NCBI RefSeq assembly: GCF_003664325.1
Contig: NZ_RCDA01000004.1
Coordinates: forward strand, 169,482-233,481
From: Alkalispirillum mobile
Lineage (GTDB): Bacteria; Pseudomonadota; Gammaproteobacteria; Nitrococcales; Halorhodospiraceae
Length of the DNA: 64,000 nt
Direction of reading: 5' to 3'
Below the pieces are notes generated by a model that searched no databases, was not told where the DNA came from, and saw only the letters and a program-made list of their open reading frames with translations. Positions 47,468 through 58,155 of this stretch are shown one piece after another; position 1 is the first letter of the stretch, and the number at the start of each line of letters is the position of its first letter. A program made the position numbers and the translations under genes.

Positions 47468-47770
47468 GAGGGCTGACTCCTGAATCCGCAGATGTTCGTG
47501 CCGGGAACCGGTTGCCGCGCTGGCGGATCCGGGCCCCTTAGGGAAGCGTTTCCCTACCTGTGTACAGTCCGGTGGATAGCCGGCCCGTCGGTCCCGGGCC
47601 GCAAAGGCCGATGTTTATACCAGCCGTGCGGCGTGAGTGCAAGCGAAAGTGCCGGTTTTGCTTGCCTGAGCGGGCCAAACTGCATAGCATGCGCGGACTG
47701 GAGAACTCCCCTTTAAAGATAACCAGCGGCCGGCAGTGGCCGGCCGAGACAAGAGGATGGGATCAGGGCG
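47468..47770. other. Divergent intergenic region between rpmB and pcm
   Basis: This 303-bp gap holds the rpmBG promoter and its leader on the left. On the right (47643-47770), nothing beyond a plausible but unassigned promoter for pcm is visible. No RNA gene or convincing reading frame was found. Confidence 0.5.
47614..47642 (-). promoter_or_regulatory. Promoter of rpmBG
   Basis: On the minus strand TTGCAC (47637-47642) and TATAAA (47614-47619) are exactly 17 bp apart, and TGG directly before the -10 gives an extended -10 element. Transcription would start near 47607, leaving a leader of about 140 nt. That leader holds a small stem AGGGAA/TTCCCT. Confidence 0.65.
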
Positions 47771-48433
47771 ATGACGGAACTGGATCTGGACAAGGCGCGC
47801 TTCAATATGGTCGAGCAGCAGGTGCGCCCCTGGGACGTGCTGGCCAGCGACGTGTTGGACGTGATGAGCACCGTACCGCGCCACGCCTTCGTGGCCGAGG
47901 CGCACCGGCACCTGGCCTACTCCGACCTGCAGCTGCCGTTGGCCTGCGGTGAGTACATGAACGAGCCCAAGGTGGAGGGGCGCATCCTGCAGGCGTTGGC
48001 GCCCGAGGCGGGCGAGCGGGTGCTGGAGATCGGCACCGGCAGCGGCTTCCTGGCTGCCTGCCTGGCGCGCATGGCCGCCTCCGTGGTGTCGGTGGAGATC
48101 CACCCGGAACTGGTCGAGCAGGCCCGTGCCGCGCTCAAGGCGCAGGGCTTGGACAACGTTACCGTGGAGCAGGGTGATGCCGCCGCCGGCCACGACGATG
48201 GCCGCCGCTACGACTGTATTGCCGTCACCGGGTCGCTGCCGGAGCTCCACGAAGGGTTCCACACCAGCCTCACCATCGGCGGCCGGCTGTTCATGATCGT
48301 CGGTCAGAAGCCGATCATGGAGGCGTTGCTGATCACCCGGGTGGCCGAGGACCAGTGGGCCACCGAGAGCCTGTTCGAGACGGTGCAGCCGCCGCTGCAC
48401 AACGCGCCGGTCACCAAGCGCTTTGCGCTGTAA
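47771..48433 (+). CDS. pcm: Protein-L-isoaspartate O-methyltransferase family protein
   Basis: A 220-residue SAM-dependent methyltransferase. The substrate-side segment FNMVEQQVRPWDVLASDVL and the SAM loop VLEIGTGSGFLAACLARM are typical of the Pcm branch next to tolC in gammaproteobacteria. It repairs isoaspartyl residues in damaged proteins; whether this branch does so is unproven. It precedes tolC by 10 nt. Confidence 0.88.
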   Translation: MTELDLDKARFNMVEQQVRPWDVLASDVLDVMSTVPRHAFVAEAHRHLAYSDLQLPLACGEYMNEPKVEGRILQALAPEAGERVLEIGTGSGFLAACLARMAASVVSVEIHPELVEQARAALKAQGLDNVTVEQGDAAAGHDDGRRYDCIAVTGSLPELHEGFHTSLTIGGRLFMIVGQKPIMEALLITRVAEDQWATESLFETVQPPLHNAPVTKRFAL

Positions 48434-48443
48434 GGCCGGTTCC

Positions 48444-49844
48444 GTGTTCCGCACTCTGACCACCCGGGCGCTGCGCGCCGTCCGCCTGCTGGCCCCCGGC
48501 GTGCTGGTGGCGGCACTGCTGGCGCCGTTGCCCGCGCTGGCGGTGGATGACCTGATGACCATCTACCGGGAGGCGCGGGAGAGCGATCCGCAGCTGCGTC
48601 AGGCCCTGGGCGAACTGGAGACGGTGCGCGAGCGCCTGCCCCAGGCTCGCGCCGGGCTGCTGCCGGAACTCAGCGCCTTCGGCACTGTTGACCGGGAACG
48701 CAGCGAGCCCCGCGGCAGCGGCTCAAGCAATTTCGACACCAGCTACGACACCACCAGCGCGCTCGGCCTGGAGCTGTCCCAACCGGTGTTCCGCTACGAC
48801 AACTTCCTGCGGGTGCGCGAGGCGGATCTGCAGGTAGCCCAGGCCCAGGCCCGGGTCAACAGCGCCGAGCAGGAGTTGATGACCCGCGTGGCCGAGCGCT
48901 ATTTCGAGGCCTTGGCGGCTTTCGACGGGGTGGCGTTCGCCCGTGCGGAACTGCGCGCCATTGAGCGGCAACTGGAGCAGGCGGAACAGCGCTTCGAGGT
49001 GGGCATGGCGCCCATCACCGACGTGGAGGAGGCGAGGGCCCGGCGGGATCTCTCGCGCGCGAATCTACTGCAGGCCGAGGACGCCCTGGAGAACGCCCTT
49101 GAGGGGCTGCGCGAACTCACCGGCCGCAGTCACCGGGAGCTGGCCCTGCTGGATGAAGACGTGGCTCTGGAGTCCCCGGACCCGGAAGATAGTGCGGCCT
49201 GGGCGCAGCGGGCAGAAGAGCGTAACTGGGACATCCTTGCCTTCCGGCATGGCTCGGAAGCGGCCATGGAGAACATCGGGGTCCAGCGCGCCGGCCACCT
49301 GCCCACCGTGGACCTGGTGGGTAACGTGCAGCGGGTGGACCAGGGGAGCCGGACGGCCGACACCGGGGTCCCGGGCGGCCCCGAGGAGTTCGATCAGGCC
49401 AGTATCGGGCTGCGGTTGAATGTGCCGCTGTATCGCGGCGGCGCCACCCGTTCCCAGGTGCGCGAGGCGCAGTCGCAGTACACGGTGTCGCTGGAGGAGC
49501 TGGAGGAGACCCGTCGGGCCGTGGTGCGCGGCACCACCGACGCCTACCGCGGCGTGATCAGCGCCATTGCCCGGGTCGGTGCCTTCGACCAGGCCATCAC
49601 CTCCACCCAGCGGGCGCTGGAGGCGGTGGAGGCCGGTTTCGAAGTGGGGACCCGCACCGTGGTGGAACTGCTCGATGCCCAGCAGGACCGCCTGGGGGCC
49701 GAGCAGGATTTCCGTCAGGCCAGTTACGACTATCTGCTCCACACCGTGCGCCTCAAACGCTTTGCCGGCAGCCTGTCCGATGCCGACCTGCAGGCCATCA
49801 ATGACTGGCTGGACGCCAACGCCGAGGTGGTGCCCGAACTCTGA
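48444..49844 (+). CDS. tolC: TolC-family outer membrane channel
   Basis: A 466-residue protein with a signal peptide (about 1-33, cleavage near ALA). Two homologous halves show the family features: ARESDPQLRQALGELE and VRERLPQARAGLLPELS at the start, long coiled-coil helices, VAERYFEALAAFDGV, and FEVGTRTVVELLDAQQD in the second half. It forms the exit duct for RND, ABC and MFS pumps in type I secretion and efflux. GTG 48444 has AAGG at 8 nt; a TTG at 48423 is the alternative. Confidence 0.95.
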   Translation: MFRTLTTRALRAVRLLAPGVLVAALLAPLPALAVDDLMTIYREARESDPQLRQALGELETVRERLPQARAGLLPELSAFGTVDRERSEPRGSGSSNFDTSYDTTSALGLELSQPVFRYDNFLRVREADLQVAQAQARVNSAEQELMTRVAERYFEALAAFDGVAFARAELRAIERQLEQAEQRFEVGMAPITDVEEARARRDLSRANLLQAEDALENALEGLRELTGRSHRELALLDEDVALESPDPEDSAAWAQRAEERNWDILAFRHGSEAAMENIGVQRAGHLPTVDLVGNVQRVDQGSRTADTGVPGGPEEFDQASIGLRLNVPLYRGGATRSQVREAQSQYTVSLEELEETRRAVVRGTTDAYRGVISAIARVGAFDQAITSTQRALEAVEAGFEVGTRTVVELLDAQQDRLGAEQDFRQASYDYLLHTVRLKRFAGSLSDADLQAINDWLDANAEVVPEL

Positions 49845-49889
49845 TGTGGGCAGGTCCCGGCCTGCCCCGCCCTTTCCGCTGGATTCGCC

Positions 49890-50816
49890 GTGTCGCAAAC
49901 CCCGCCGACCCTGTTACAACGCCGCTTTCTCGCGCCCCGCTACTGGCCCTACTGGCTGGTGTTGGGCCTGGTGCGTGCCACGGTCCTGCTGCCCTGGCGG
50001 GTGGCCCTGGGCCTGGGGGCCGTCCTGGGCGGCGCGGGCTACTACCTGGCCCCGAAGCGCCGCCGTATCGTGCGGACGAACCTCGCGCTCTGTTTTCCCG
50101 AGTGGACCGCGGCGGCGCGTGAGCGGCTGGCCCGGCGCCATTTTCGCGCCCTCGGCATGGGGGTGGTGGAGATCGCCATGGGCTGGTGGGCACCGGACCG
50201 GCGGGTGCACCGGCGGGCCCAGGTGGAGGGGCTGTCGCACCTGGAGCGGGCCCTGGAGCAGGGGCGCGGGGCGATCCTGCTCAGCGGCCACTTCACGACC
50301 CTGGAGCTTGGGTGCCGGCTGCTGACGCCCTACCAGGCATTCCACCCGCTCTACCGGCCGGAGAAGAACCCCTTCGTCGCCACCCTGATCGAACGGTCCC
50401 GGCTCGGCCACGTGGAGAAACTCATCCGCAGCAAGGACCTGCGCAGCATGGTGCGCAGCCTGCGCGACAACGTCCCGGTGTGGTACGCCCCGGACGAGAA
50501 CATGCGCCGGCACATGGGGGTGTTCGCGCCCTTTTTCGGGGTGCAGGCCTGCACCACGCCCGCCACCTCGCGGCTGGCCCGCATGACCGGAGCCCCGGTG
50601 CTCGGGTTCTTCCAGGTGCGCGAGCCGGGCGGGCGCTACCGCGTGATCATCACGCCGCCGCTGGAGGGGTTCCCGGGCAGTGACCTGGCGGAGGACACCG
50701 CCCGGGTGAATGCGCTGATCGAGGAGCAGGTCCGGCGGGCGCCGGAGCAGTACTTCTGGGGGCGCAAGCGGTTCAAGACCCGGCCCCAGGGGGAACCGTC
50801 CGTCTATGACGACTAG
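49890..50816 (+). CDS. LpxL/HtrB-type lipid A acyltransferase
   Basis: A 308-residue inner-membrane protein with an N-terminal hydrophobic helix (about 22-52) and a lysophospholipid-acyltransferase domain. The catalytic H-x4-E motif is HFTTLE (in ILLSGHFTTLELG), with the YRPEKNP and WYAPDEN motifs. It adds a secondary acyl chain to Kdo2-lipid IVA. LpxL and LpxM cannot be told apart here. Its stop overlaps waaA by 11 nt, so both lipid A steps are co-expressed. Confidence 0.88.
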   Translation: MSQTPPTLLQRRFLAPRYWPYWLVLGLVRATVLLPWRVALGLGAVLGGAGYYLAPKRRRIVRTNLALCFPEWTAAARERLARRHFRALGMGVVEIAMGWWAPDRRVHRRAQVEGLSHLERALEQGRGAILLSGHFTTLELGCRLLTPYQAFHPLYRPEKNPFVATLIERSRLGHVEKLIRSKDLRSMVRSLRDNVPVWYAPDENMRRHMGVFAPFFGVQACTTPATSRLARMTGAPVLGFFQVREPGGRYRVIITPPLEGFPGSDLAEDTARVNALIEEQVRRAPEQYFWGRKRFKTRPQGEPSVYDD

Positions 50817-52068
50817 CCGCCGCCTCTACCGCGGCCTCACCGCGCTGCTCTGGCCGGTGCTGCGCTGGCACGCCGCCCGGGAGGCGCGCCGGGCCGGCGA
50901 ACCGGACTACCCGGCCCAGCGTCGGGGGCGGTATGCCGATACCGTCCGGCCCGGCGGGCTGTGGGTGCACGCCGCCTCGGTGGGCGAGGTGCGCACCGTC
51001 CGCCCCTTGCTGGAGGCGCTGCAGGCGGCCCGGCCCGGGCTGGCCATTACCCTGACCACCAGCACGCCGACCGGCGGCCAGGCCGCACGCCTGATCCCCG
51101 GCATTCAGGTGCTCTTTCTGCCGCTGGACCGGCCGCGCCCCGTGCGGCGCTTCCTGGCGGCGGTGCGCCCCGAGGCGGGGCTGGTGGTGGAGACGGAGCT
51201 GTGGCCGGAGCTGTTCGCCGCCTGTCGCCATCAGGGGGTGCCGCTGGCCATCGTCAACGGCCGCTTGAGCCACCGCACGCTGCGCGCCCCCCGCCTGGTC
51301 CTTGCGCTCTACCGCGAGGCCCTGGCCGGGGTGACCGTGGTGCTGGCCCGCTCTGAGGCGGACGCTGCCGGCTACCGCAGCCTGGGCGCGCCGGCGGAAC
51401 GGGTGCAGGTGGTGGGCAACCTGAAGTTCGCCGGCCCCGCAGAGGCCGCCGCGCCCGCCGCGGTGGATCTGGGCCGGCGCTACGTGCTCGCTGCCTCCAC
51501 CCACGACGACGAGGAACTCCGCCTGGCGAGTGCCTGGCGGGCCAAGGGAGATACGGTGCCGTTGTTGGTCATTGCCCCCCGCCACCCGCAACGGGGGGAG
51601 GCGCTGCGGCAGGCCCTCGACCGGGCCGGCGTCCGTTACGCGGTGCGCAGCCGCGGGGAGTGGCCGGCGGCCGGGGATCAGGCCTACCTGGCCGACACCT
51701 TCGGCGAGCTGGAGGGGTTCATGGCCGGTGCGGAACTGGTCTTCATGGGGGGCAGCCTGGTGCCCCACGGCGGGCAGAACCTGCTGGAGCCCGCCCGCCT
51801 GGGCCGGGCGCTGCTGGCCGGGCCCCACCTGCACAATTTTGCCGACGAGGCGGCGCTGCTCGAGGGGTGCGGGGCCTTGCAGCGGGTGGAGGATGCGCAT
51901 GCCGTGGCCCGCACCGCGCAGGCCTGGCTGGCCGACCCGGACGCGCTCGCCGCCCGCGGCCGGCGGGGCCGTGCGGAGGTGGTGGCAAGGGCGGATATGG
52001 CACGACGTTACCTCGACGCGCTGGCAGAGTGGTCGCTGCCTTGTTTAAATAGGGGCCACGAGGGCTGA
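50806..52068 (+). CDS. waaA: Kdo transferase
   Basis: A 420-residue GT30 enzyme adding 3-deoxy-D-manno-octulosonic acid to lipid IVA. It has an N-terminal anchor and GSVGEV-like ASVGEVRTVRPLLEAL, the catalytic-site segment LVVETELWPELF, NGRLSHRT, and the C-terminal EGFMAGAELVFMGGSLVPHGGQNLLEPA-type donor site (landmark: GGSLVPHGGQNLLEPA). It overlaps the acyltransferase gene. Confidence 0.96.
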   Translation: MTTSRRLYRGLTALLWPVLRWHAAREARRAGEPDYPAQRRGRYADTVRPGGLWVHAASVGEVRTVRPLLEALQAARPGLAITLTTSTPTGGQAARLIPGIQVLFLPLDRPRPVRRFLAAVRPEAGLVVETELWPELFAACRHQGVPLAIVNGRLSHRTLRAPRLVLALYREALAGVTVVLARSEADAAGYRSLGAPAERVQVVGNLKFAGPAEAAAPAAVDLGRRYVLAASTHDDEELRLASAWRAKGDTVPLLVIAPRHPQRGEALRQALDRAGVRYAVRSRGEWPAAGDQAYLADTFGELEGFMAGAELVFMGGSLVPHGGQNLLEPARLGRALLAGPHLHNFADEAALLEGCGALQRVEDAHAVARTAQAWLADPDALAARGRRGRAEVVARADMARRYLDALAEWSLPCLNRGHEG

Positions 52069-52154
52069 CCAGCGGCCCCACCCGGTGAGGACAAAATCAC
52101 AATACCCGCCGCCGGGCGTGGGCCGACAGCATAATGATTTCAGGAGAGTACAGG

Positions 52155-53156
52155 ATGGATCAGTCACGTATGACCTTGGGCCGGTTTCTGGCCCGGCATT
52201 GCCCCCAGGATGAGAAAGGCCGCACCCTGGCACTGCTGCTTCGCCAGGTGGCGGACAGCTGCCGGCGTATCTCGGACGCTGTCGGTGGCGGGGCGCTGCG
52301 CGATCTGACCGGCGCTGCCGACAACGTCAATGTGCAGGGCGAAGAACAGAAGAAGCTGGACGTGTTCGCCAACGACGCCCTGTTGGAGGGCTGCAGCTGG
52401 GGCGGCACGGTGGCTGGCATGGCCTCCGAGGAGGAGGACGATGTCTTTACCCTGCCGGAGGATGAGCCCCGCGGCCCCTACATCCTGCTGTTCGACCCGC
52501 TGGACGGTTCCTCCAACATCGACGTCAACGTCTCGGTGGGGACCATCTTCTCGGTGCTGCCCGCCCCGGATGCCGGGCGCGACCCGGTGAATGAGGACCT
52601 GCTGCAGTCGGGCGACCAACAGGTGGCCGCCGGCTACGTGGTGTACGGCCCGAGCACGGTGCTGGCACTGACCGTGGGCAACGGCGTGCATGTCTTTACC
52701 CTGGACCGGGCGCAGGGCGAGTGGTTCCTGACCACGGCTGACCTGAAGGTGCCGGAGCAGACGGCGGAGTTCGCCATCAACTGCTCCTACTGGCACCAGT
52801 GGCCGGCCCCGGTGCGCCGCTACATTGAAGAGTGCCTGGCCGGCGAGGATGGCCCCCGGGGCAAGCGCTTCAACATGCGCTGGGTGGCCTCCATGGTCGC
52901 GGACCTGCACCGGATCTTTACCCGCGGCGGGGTCTTCCTCTACCCGGCGGACAGCAGGCGGCCCAACGGCCGGTTGCGGGTGCTCTACGAGGTGAACCCC
53001 ATCGCCATGCTGATGGAGCAGGCCGGTGGGGCCGCCTTCACCGGTGAGGAGCGCGCCATGGCGTTGCAGCCGAAGGAGCTGCACCAGCGCGCCGGGCTGC
53101 TGATCGGCTCCCGCGAGGAGGTGGCCGTGCTGGAGCGCTACTACTCGGAGCAGTAA
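52155..53156 (+). CDS. fbp: Fructose-1,6-bisphosphatase class I
   Basis: A 333-residue gluconeogenic and Calvin-cycle phosphatase. Metal-binding residues are in EEED-type MASEEEDDVF and FDPLDGSSNIDVN. The substrate-binding GGVFLYPAD and KLRVLYE-like RLRVLYEVNPIAMLMEQAGG are intact. ATG 52155 has AGGAG at 10 nt. It stands alone between waaA and the truncated haemoglobin gene. In an autotroph it would serve carbon fixation as well, but that cannot be judged here. Confidence 0.97.
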   Translation: MDQSRMTLGRFLARHCPQDEKGRTLALLLRQVADSCRRISDAVGGGALRDLTGAADNVNVQGEEQKKLDVFANDALLEGCSWGGTVAGMASEEEDDVFTLPEDEPRGPYILLFDPLDGSSNIDVNVSVGTIFSVLPAPDAGRDPVNEDLLQSGDQQVAAGYVVYGPSTVLALTVGNGVHVFTLDRAQGEWFLTTADLKVPEQTAEFAINCSYWHQWPAPVRRYIEECLAGEDGPRGKRFNMRWVASMVADLHRIFTRGGVFLYPADSRRPNGRLRVLYEVNPIAMLMEQAGGAAFTGEERAMALQPKELHQRAGLLIGSREEVAVLERYYSEQ

Positions 53157-53160
53157 GCAG

Positions 53161-53646
53161 CTAGTCGCGGGCGGACGGCCGTTGCCCCCGGTGGGGGTCG
53201 TCCGTCCGCGCGTCCCGCCGTTCGTAAAACGCCCCCAGGCCGCGGATCACGCGGCCCATGCGGTGCGCCCGGTCGAGCCAGTCCTGCCGGGCCTGGTCAT
53301 CCGCCACCTGCTCGCTCAGCGTCTCCTCGAACAGATCCAGCCAGGCGTCCACCTGGCGGCCGGTGACCCCGAGCGCCACGTGCCGTGGCCCCACCTGGAA
53401 GCGGTCGGGCCGGTAGCGGCGCCCACCCAGGCTTACCCACCAGAAGTGGCTGATGCGGGCGATATGCTCGTCCCAGTCCTCCACCCGGGCAAAGGTGGCG
53501 GCCAGATCCGGGTGTTCGCGGGCGCGGGCGTAGAAGGCGCGGACCACCCGGTCGATGGTTTCGTGAGCCAGGGCCGGCCCATTAGTGCTGCCCACCCCCG
53601 GTTCGCCGCGGATCGAGAGCGTCTGCAGGTGCCGCTTGCCGCTCAC
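53161..53646 (-). CDS. Group III truncated haemoglobin
   Basis: A 161-residue globin. Helical segments ETIDRVVRAFYARAREHPDL, IARISHFWWVSLGG and VDAWLDLFEETLSEQV match group III truncated haemoglobins, with a likely proximal His89 in QVGPRHVALG. Such globins bind O2, NO or peroxide, mostly at low oxygen. The first 20 residues are an extra hydrophilic N-terminus. GTG 53646 has GGGGAG at 8 nt and lies 5 nt after the hemF stop, so it is co-transcribed with a haem-synthesis gene. Confidence 0.8.
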   Translation of the reverse strand: MSGKRHLQTLSIRGEPGVGSTNGPALAHETIDRVVRAFYARAREHPDLAATFARVEDWDEHIARISHFWWVSLGGRRYRPDRFQVGPRHVALGVTGRQVDAWLDLFEETLSEQVADDQARQDWLDRAHRMGRVIRGLGAFYERRDARTDDPHRGQRPSARD

Positions 53647-53651
53647 CGCGC

Positions 53652-55182
<1,531 letters not shown>

Positions 55183-55227
55183 CGGCAGTGGCAGTTTGGT
55201 TGGGGCCTGCACCGGCGGGGCCCGGCG

Positions 55228-57618
55228 TCAGGCCTTGGTCTTCTTGCGGGTGGCGCCCCCGCTGCGGCGTCGGCCCTTGCGCTCCGGGGCCTTGGCGATC
55301 AGCTCTTCGCACTCTTCCAGGCCCAGCGATTCGGGTTCGCGGTCCTTGGGAATACGGGCGTTCTTCTTGCCGTTGGTGATGTAGGGCCCGTAGCGCCCTT
55401 TGAGGATGCGGATATCGCTACCCTCGAAGTCGCGGATGGTGCGCTCGCGCTCGATCCGCTTCTTCTCCTCCACCAACTCCAGGCAGCGCTCGCGGCCAAT
55501 GGTGTAGGGGTCGTCCTCCTTGATGGAGACGAACTTGTTGCCAAAACGCACGTAGGGCCCGAAGCGGCCGATGTTCACCTGCATGGGCTCGCCCTCGGGG
55601 GTCTCGCCCATGTCGCGGGGCAGCTTGAACAGCTCCAGGGCCTCGTCGAGGGTGATCTTGTCCATGCTCTGGCCCGGCCGCAGACCGGCGAAGCGCGGCT
55701 TTTCCTCGTCATCCTTGGTGCCCAGCTGGACGAAGGGGCCGAAACGGCCGACCCGCACGCTCACCGGCTTGCCGGTCTTGGGGTCGGTGCCCAGCTCCCG
55801 GCTCTGCATCACCTCTTCGCGGGAGATGGTGGCCTTCTCGTCCACCTTGTCCTTGAAGGGCTGCCAGAACTCCTCCAGCAGCGGCACCCACTCCCGCTCG
55901 CCCCGGGAGATGGCGTCCAGGTCGTCCTCCAGCCGGGCGGTGAAGTCGTAGTCCACGTAGCGGTCGAAGTGGTCGGTGAGGAACTTGTTGACCACCCGGC
56001 CGATATCGGTGGGCTGGAAGCGCTTGCCGTCCAGCTCCACGTACTTGCGCTGCTGCAGGGTGCCGATGATGGCGGCGTAGGTGGAGGGCCGGCCGATGCC
56101 GTACTCCTCCAGCGCCCGGACCAGGCTGGCCTCGGTGTAGCGCGGCGGCGGCTCGGTGAAGTGCTGTTCCGGCTTGATGCGCTCGAGCGCTACCTCGTCG
56201 CCCTCCTTGAGCGGGGGCAGGATGCGCTCGCTGCTGCCGACCTCCGGCTTGCGGTCGTCGGTCCCCTCCAGGTAGACGGCCATGAAGCCGGGCTCGGCGA
56301 TGGTGGAGCCGGTGGCGCGGAAGCTGTTGCCCTCGCCGCAGGCCAGATCCACGGACACGGTGTTGATGCGGGCCGGGATCATCTGGCAGGCCACGGCGCG
56401 CTTCCAGATCAGTTCGTAGAGGCGGAACTGGTCGTCGCTCAGCTTGCCGCGGATCTCGTCCGGCTGGCGATAGGCACCGGTGGGGCGGATGGCCTCGTGG
56501 GCCTCCTGGGCGTTCTTCGACTTGGTGCGGTAGACCTGGGGCGAGCTGGGCAGCCGGTCCTCGCCGTAGCGCTTGGCGATGGTGTCGCGCAGATCGCCCA
56601 CGGCCTCCTGGGAGAGGTTGACCGAGTCGGTACGCATGTAGGTAATCAGGCCGGTCACGCCGCCGCCGATGTCGATGCCCTCGTAGAGCTGCTGGGCGAC
56701 GCGCATGGTGCGATTGGCGGTGAAGCCGAGCTTGCGCGAGGCCTCCTGCTGCAGGGTCGAGGTGGTGAAGGGCGCGGCCGGGTTGCGGCGGCGCTGCTTT
56801 TTCTCCACCTGGGTGACCTTGACGGTGCCGGGCTGGCGGACCGGGTTTTCATCCTCGCCGGCATCGATGTGGCTCTTGGCCAGTTCCAGCCCCGAGGCTG
56901 CGGCCAGCTGCTGCTCCACCTCGCGGGCGCGCTGGTCGTTATCGATGTCGAACTGTTTCAGCCGCTGACCGCCCAGGGTGTGCAGCCGGCCGGGGAAGGG
57001 GTCGCCATCCTTGGCCAGGTCGGCCTCGACCGTCCAGTACTCCTGGGAGACGAACTTTTCGATCTCCTCCTCGCGCTCGACGATCATCCGCAGCGCGGGG
57101 CTTTGCACCCGTCCGGCGGACAGGCCGGTGGCGATCTTCTTCCAGAGCAGTGGGGAGAGGTTGAAGCCCACCAGGTAGTCCAGCGCGCGGCGCGCCTGCT
57201 GGGCGTTGATCAGCGGCGTGGACAGCTCCCGCGGGTTGTCCATGGCGTCGCGGATGGCCCGCGGGGTGATCTCGTGGAACACCACGCGGTAGACCGGCTT
57301 GTCCTTCAGGGCCCCTTTCTCCTTGAGCAGCTCGTAGAGGTGCCAGGAGATGGCCTCCCCCTCGCGGTCAGGGTCAGTGGCCAGGTAGAGGGCGTCGGCC
57401 TGCTTCATCGCCTTGGCGATGGTGTCCACGTGCTTGGCGTTTTTGTCGATGGTGGAGTACTTCATGGCGAAGCCATGCGTCGGGTCCACCGCGCCCTCCT
57501 TGGGGACGAGGTCGCGCACGTGGCCATAGGAGGCCAGGACCTTGTAGTCCTTGCCCAAGTACTTGTTGATGGTCTTGGCCTTGGCCGGGGACTCGACGAT
57601 GACCAGGTTCTTGCTCAT
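55228..57618 (-). CDS. topA: DNA topoisomerase I (short form without zinc ribbons)
   Basis: A 796-residue type IA topoisomerase relaxing negative supercoils. The TOPRIM domain has VIVESPAKAKTI and DPDREGEAI, and the catalytic Tyr327 is in ITYMRTDSVNLS. The C-terminal part consists of glycine-aromatic repeats (GRFGPFVQLG, GRFGPYVRFG, GRYGPYITNG) instead of the CxxC zinc ribbons of E. coli TopA, and ends in a Lys/Arg-rich tail. No CxxC pair occurs anywhere in the protein. Confidence 0.97.
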   Translation of the reverse strand: MSKNLVIVESPAKAKTINKYLGKDYKVLASYGHVRDLVPKEGAVDPTHGFAMKYSTIDKNAKHVDTIAKAMKQADALYLATDPDREGEAISWHLYELLKEKGALKDKPVYRVVFHEITPRAIRDAMDNPRELSTPLINAQQARRALDYLVGFNLSPLLWKKIATGLSAGRVQSPALRMIVEREEEIEKFVSQEYWTVEADLAKDGDPFPGRLHTLGGQRLKQFDIDNDQRAREVEQQLAAASGLELAKSHIDAGEDENPVRQPGTVKVTQVEKKQRRRNPAAPFTTSTLQQEASRKLGFTANRTMRVAQQLYEGIDIGGGVTGLITYMRTDSVNLSQEAVGDLRDTIAKRYGEDRLPSSPQVYRTKSKNAQEAHEAIRPTGAYRQPDEIRGKLSDDQFRLYELIWKRAVACQMIPARINTVSVDLACGEGNSFRATGSTIAEPGFMAVYLEGTDDRKPEVGSSERILPPLKEGDEVALERIKPEQHFTEPPPRYTEASLVRALEEYGIGRPSTYAAIIGTLQQRKYVELDGKRFQPTDIGRVVNKFLTDHFDRYVDYDFTARLEDDLDAISRGEREWVPLLEEFWQPFKDKVDEKATISREEVMQSRELGTDPKTGKPVSVRVGRFGPFVQLGTKDDEEKPRFAGLRPGQSMDKITLDEALELFKLPRDMGETPEGEPMQVNIGRFGPYVRFGNKFVSIKEDDPYTIGRERCLELVEEKKRIERERTIRDFEGSDIRILKGRYGPYITNGKKNARIPKDREPESLGLEECEELIAKAPERKGRRRSGGATRKKTKA

Positions 57619-57681
57619 GCAGCACCAGCAGCCGGCGGCGCCGGCGTTTCAGGATGAATGGGGGTGGCGACGAGCCCGGAT

Positions 57682-58155
57682 TTAATGCACGAGATGCACC
57701 GGGTTGTCAAACAGGAGGTCTTCCATCCAGTTGAAGGCCTCTTCCTGGCCCGGCTGGTTGAAAAGCACCATCAGGACCACCCATTTGACGGTATCCAGGT
57801 CGACGTCGTCTTCCTCCAGCGCCATCAGCCGGTCGATGACCAGCTCGCGCCCGGAGCGGTCGAGGATGCCGACCTGCTCGAGAAACAGGATGAAGCCGCG
57901 GCACTCCACATCCAGGCGCAGGGCCTCCCGCTCGTGGTAGACACGGATCGCCTGGTCGCCGGCGACGGTGGCCGGCATGTTGCGGCTGTCCGCCAGACCG
58001 TCCAGCCAGTCGAAGGCCTTACGGATCTCCAGCGGCGTGAAACCGGCTTCAAACAGTTCGGACTCGAGGGAATCGCGATCGGGGCTGGGTTCGTCGTCGT
58101 TGGCGAGATAGTTCTCGAACAGGTAGATCAGTACTTCGAAAATGCTTTGCTTCAT
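57682..58155 (-). CDS. smg: Smg family protein (DUF494)
   Basis: A 157-residue acidic helical protein, MKQSIFEVLIYLFENYL at the start and a conserved GFTPLEIRKAFDWL segment. It is always found between dprA and topA in gammaproteobacteria; its function is unknown. The ATG at 58155 overlaps the dprA stop (TGATG). Confidence 0.94.
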   Translation of the reverse strand: MKQSIFEVLIYLFENYLANDDEPSPDRDSLESELFEAGFTPLEIRKAFDWLDGLADSRNMPATVAGDQAIRVYHEREALRLDVECRGFILFLEQVGILDRSGRELVIDRLMALEEDDVDLDTVKWVVLMVLFNQPGQEEAFNWMEDLLFDNPVHLVH

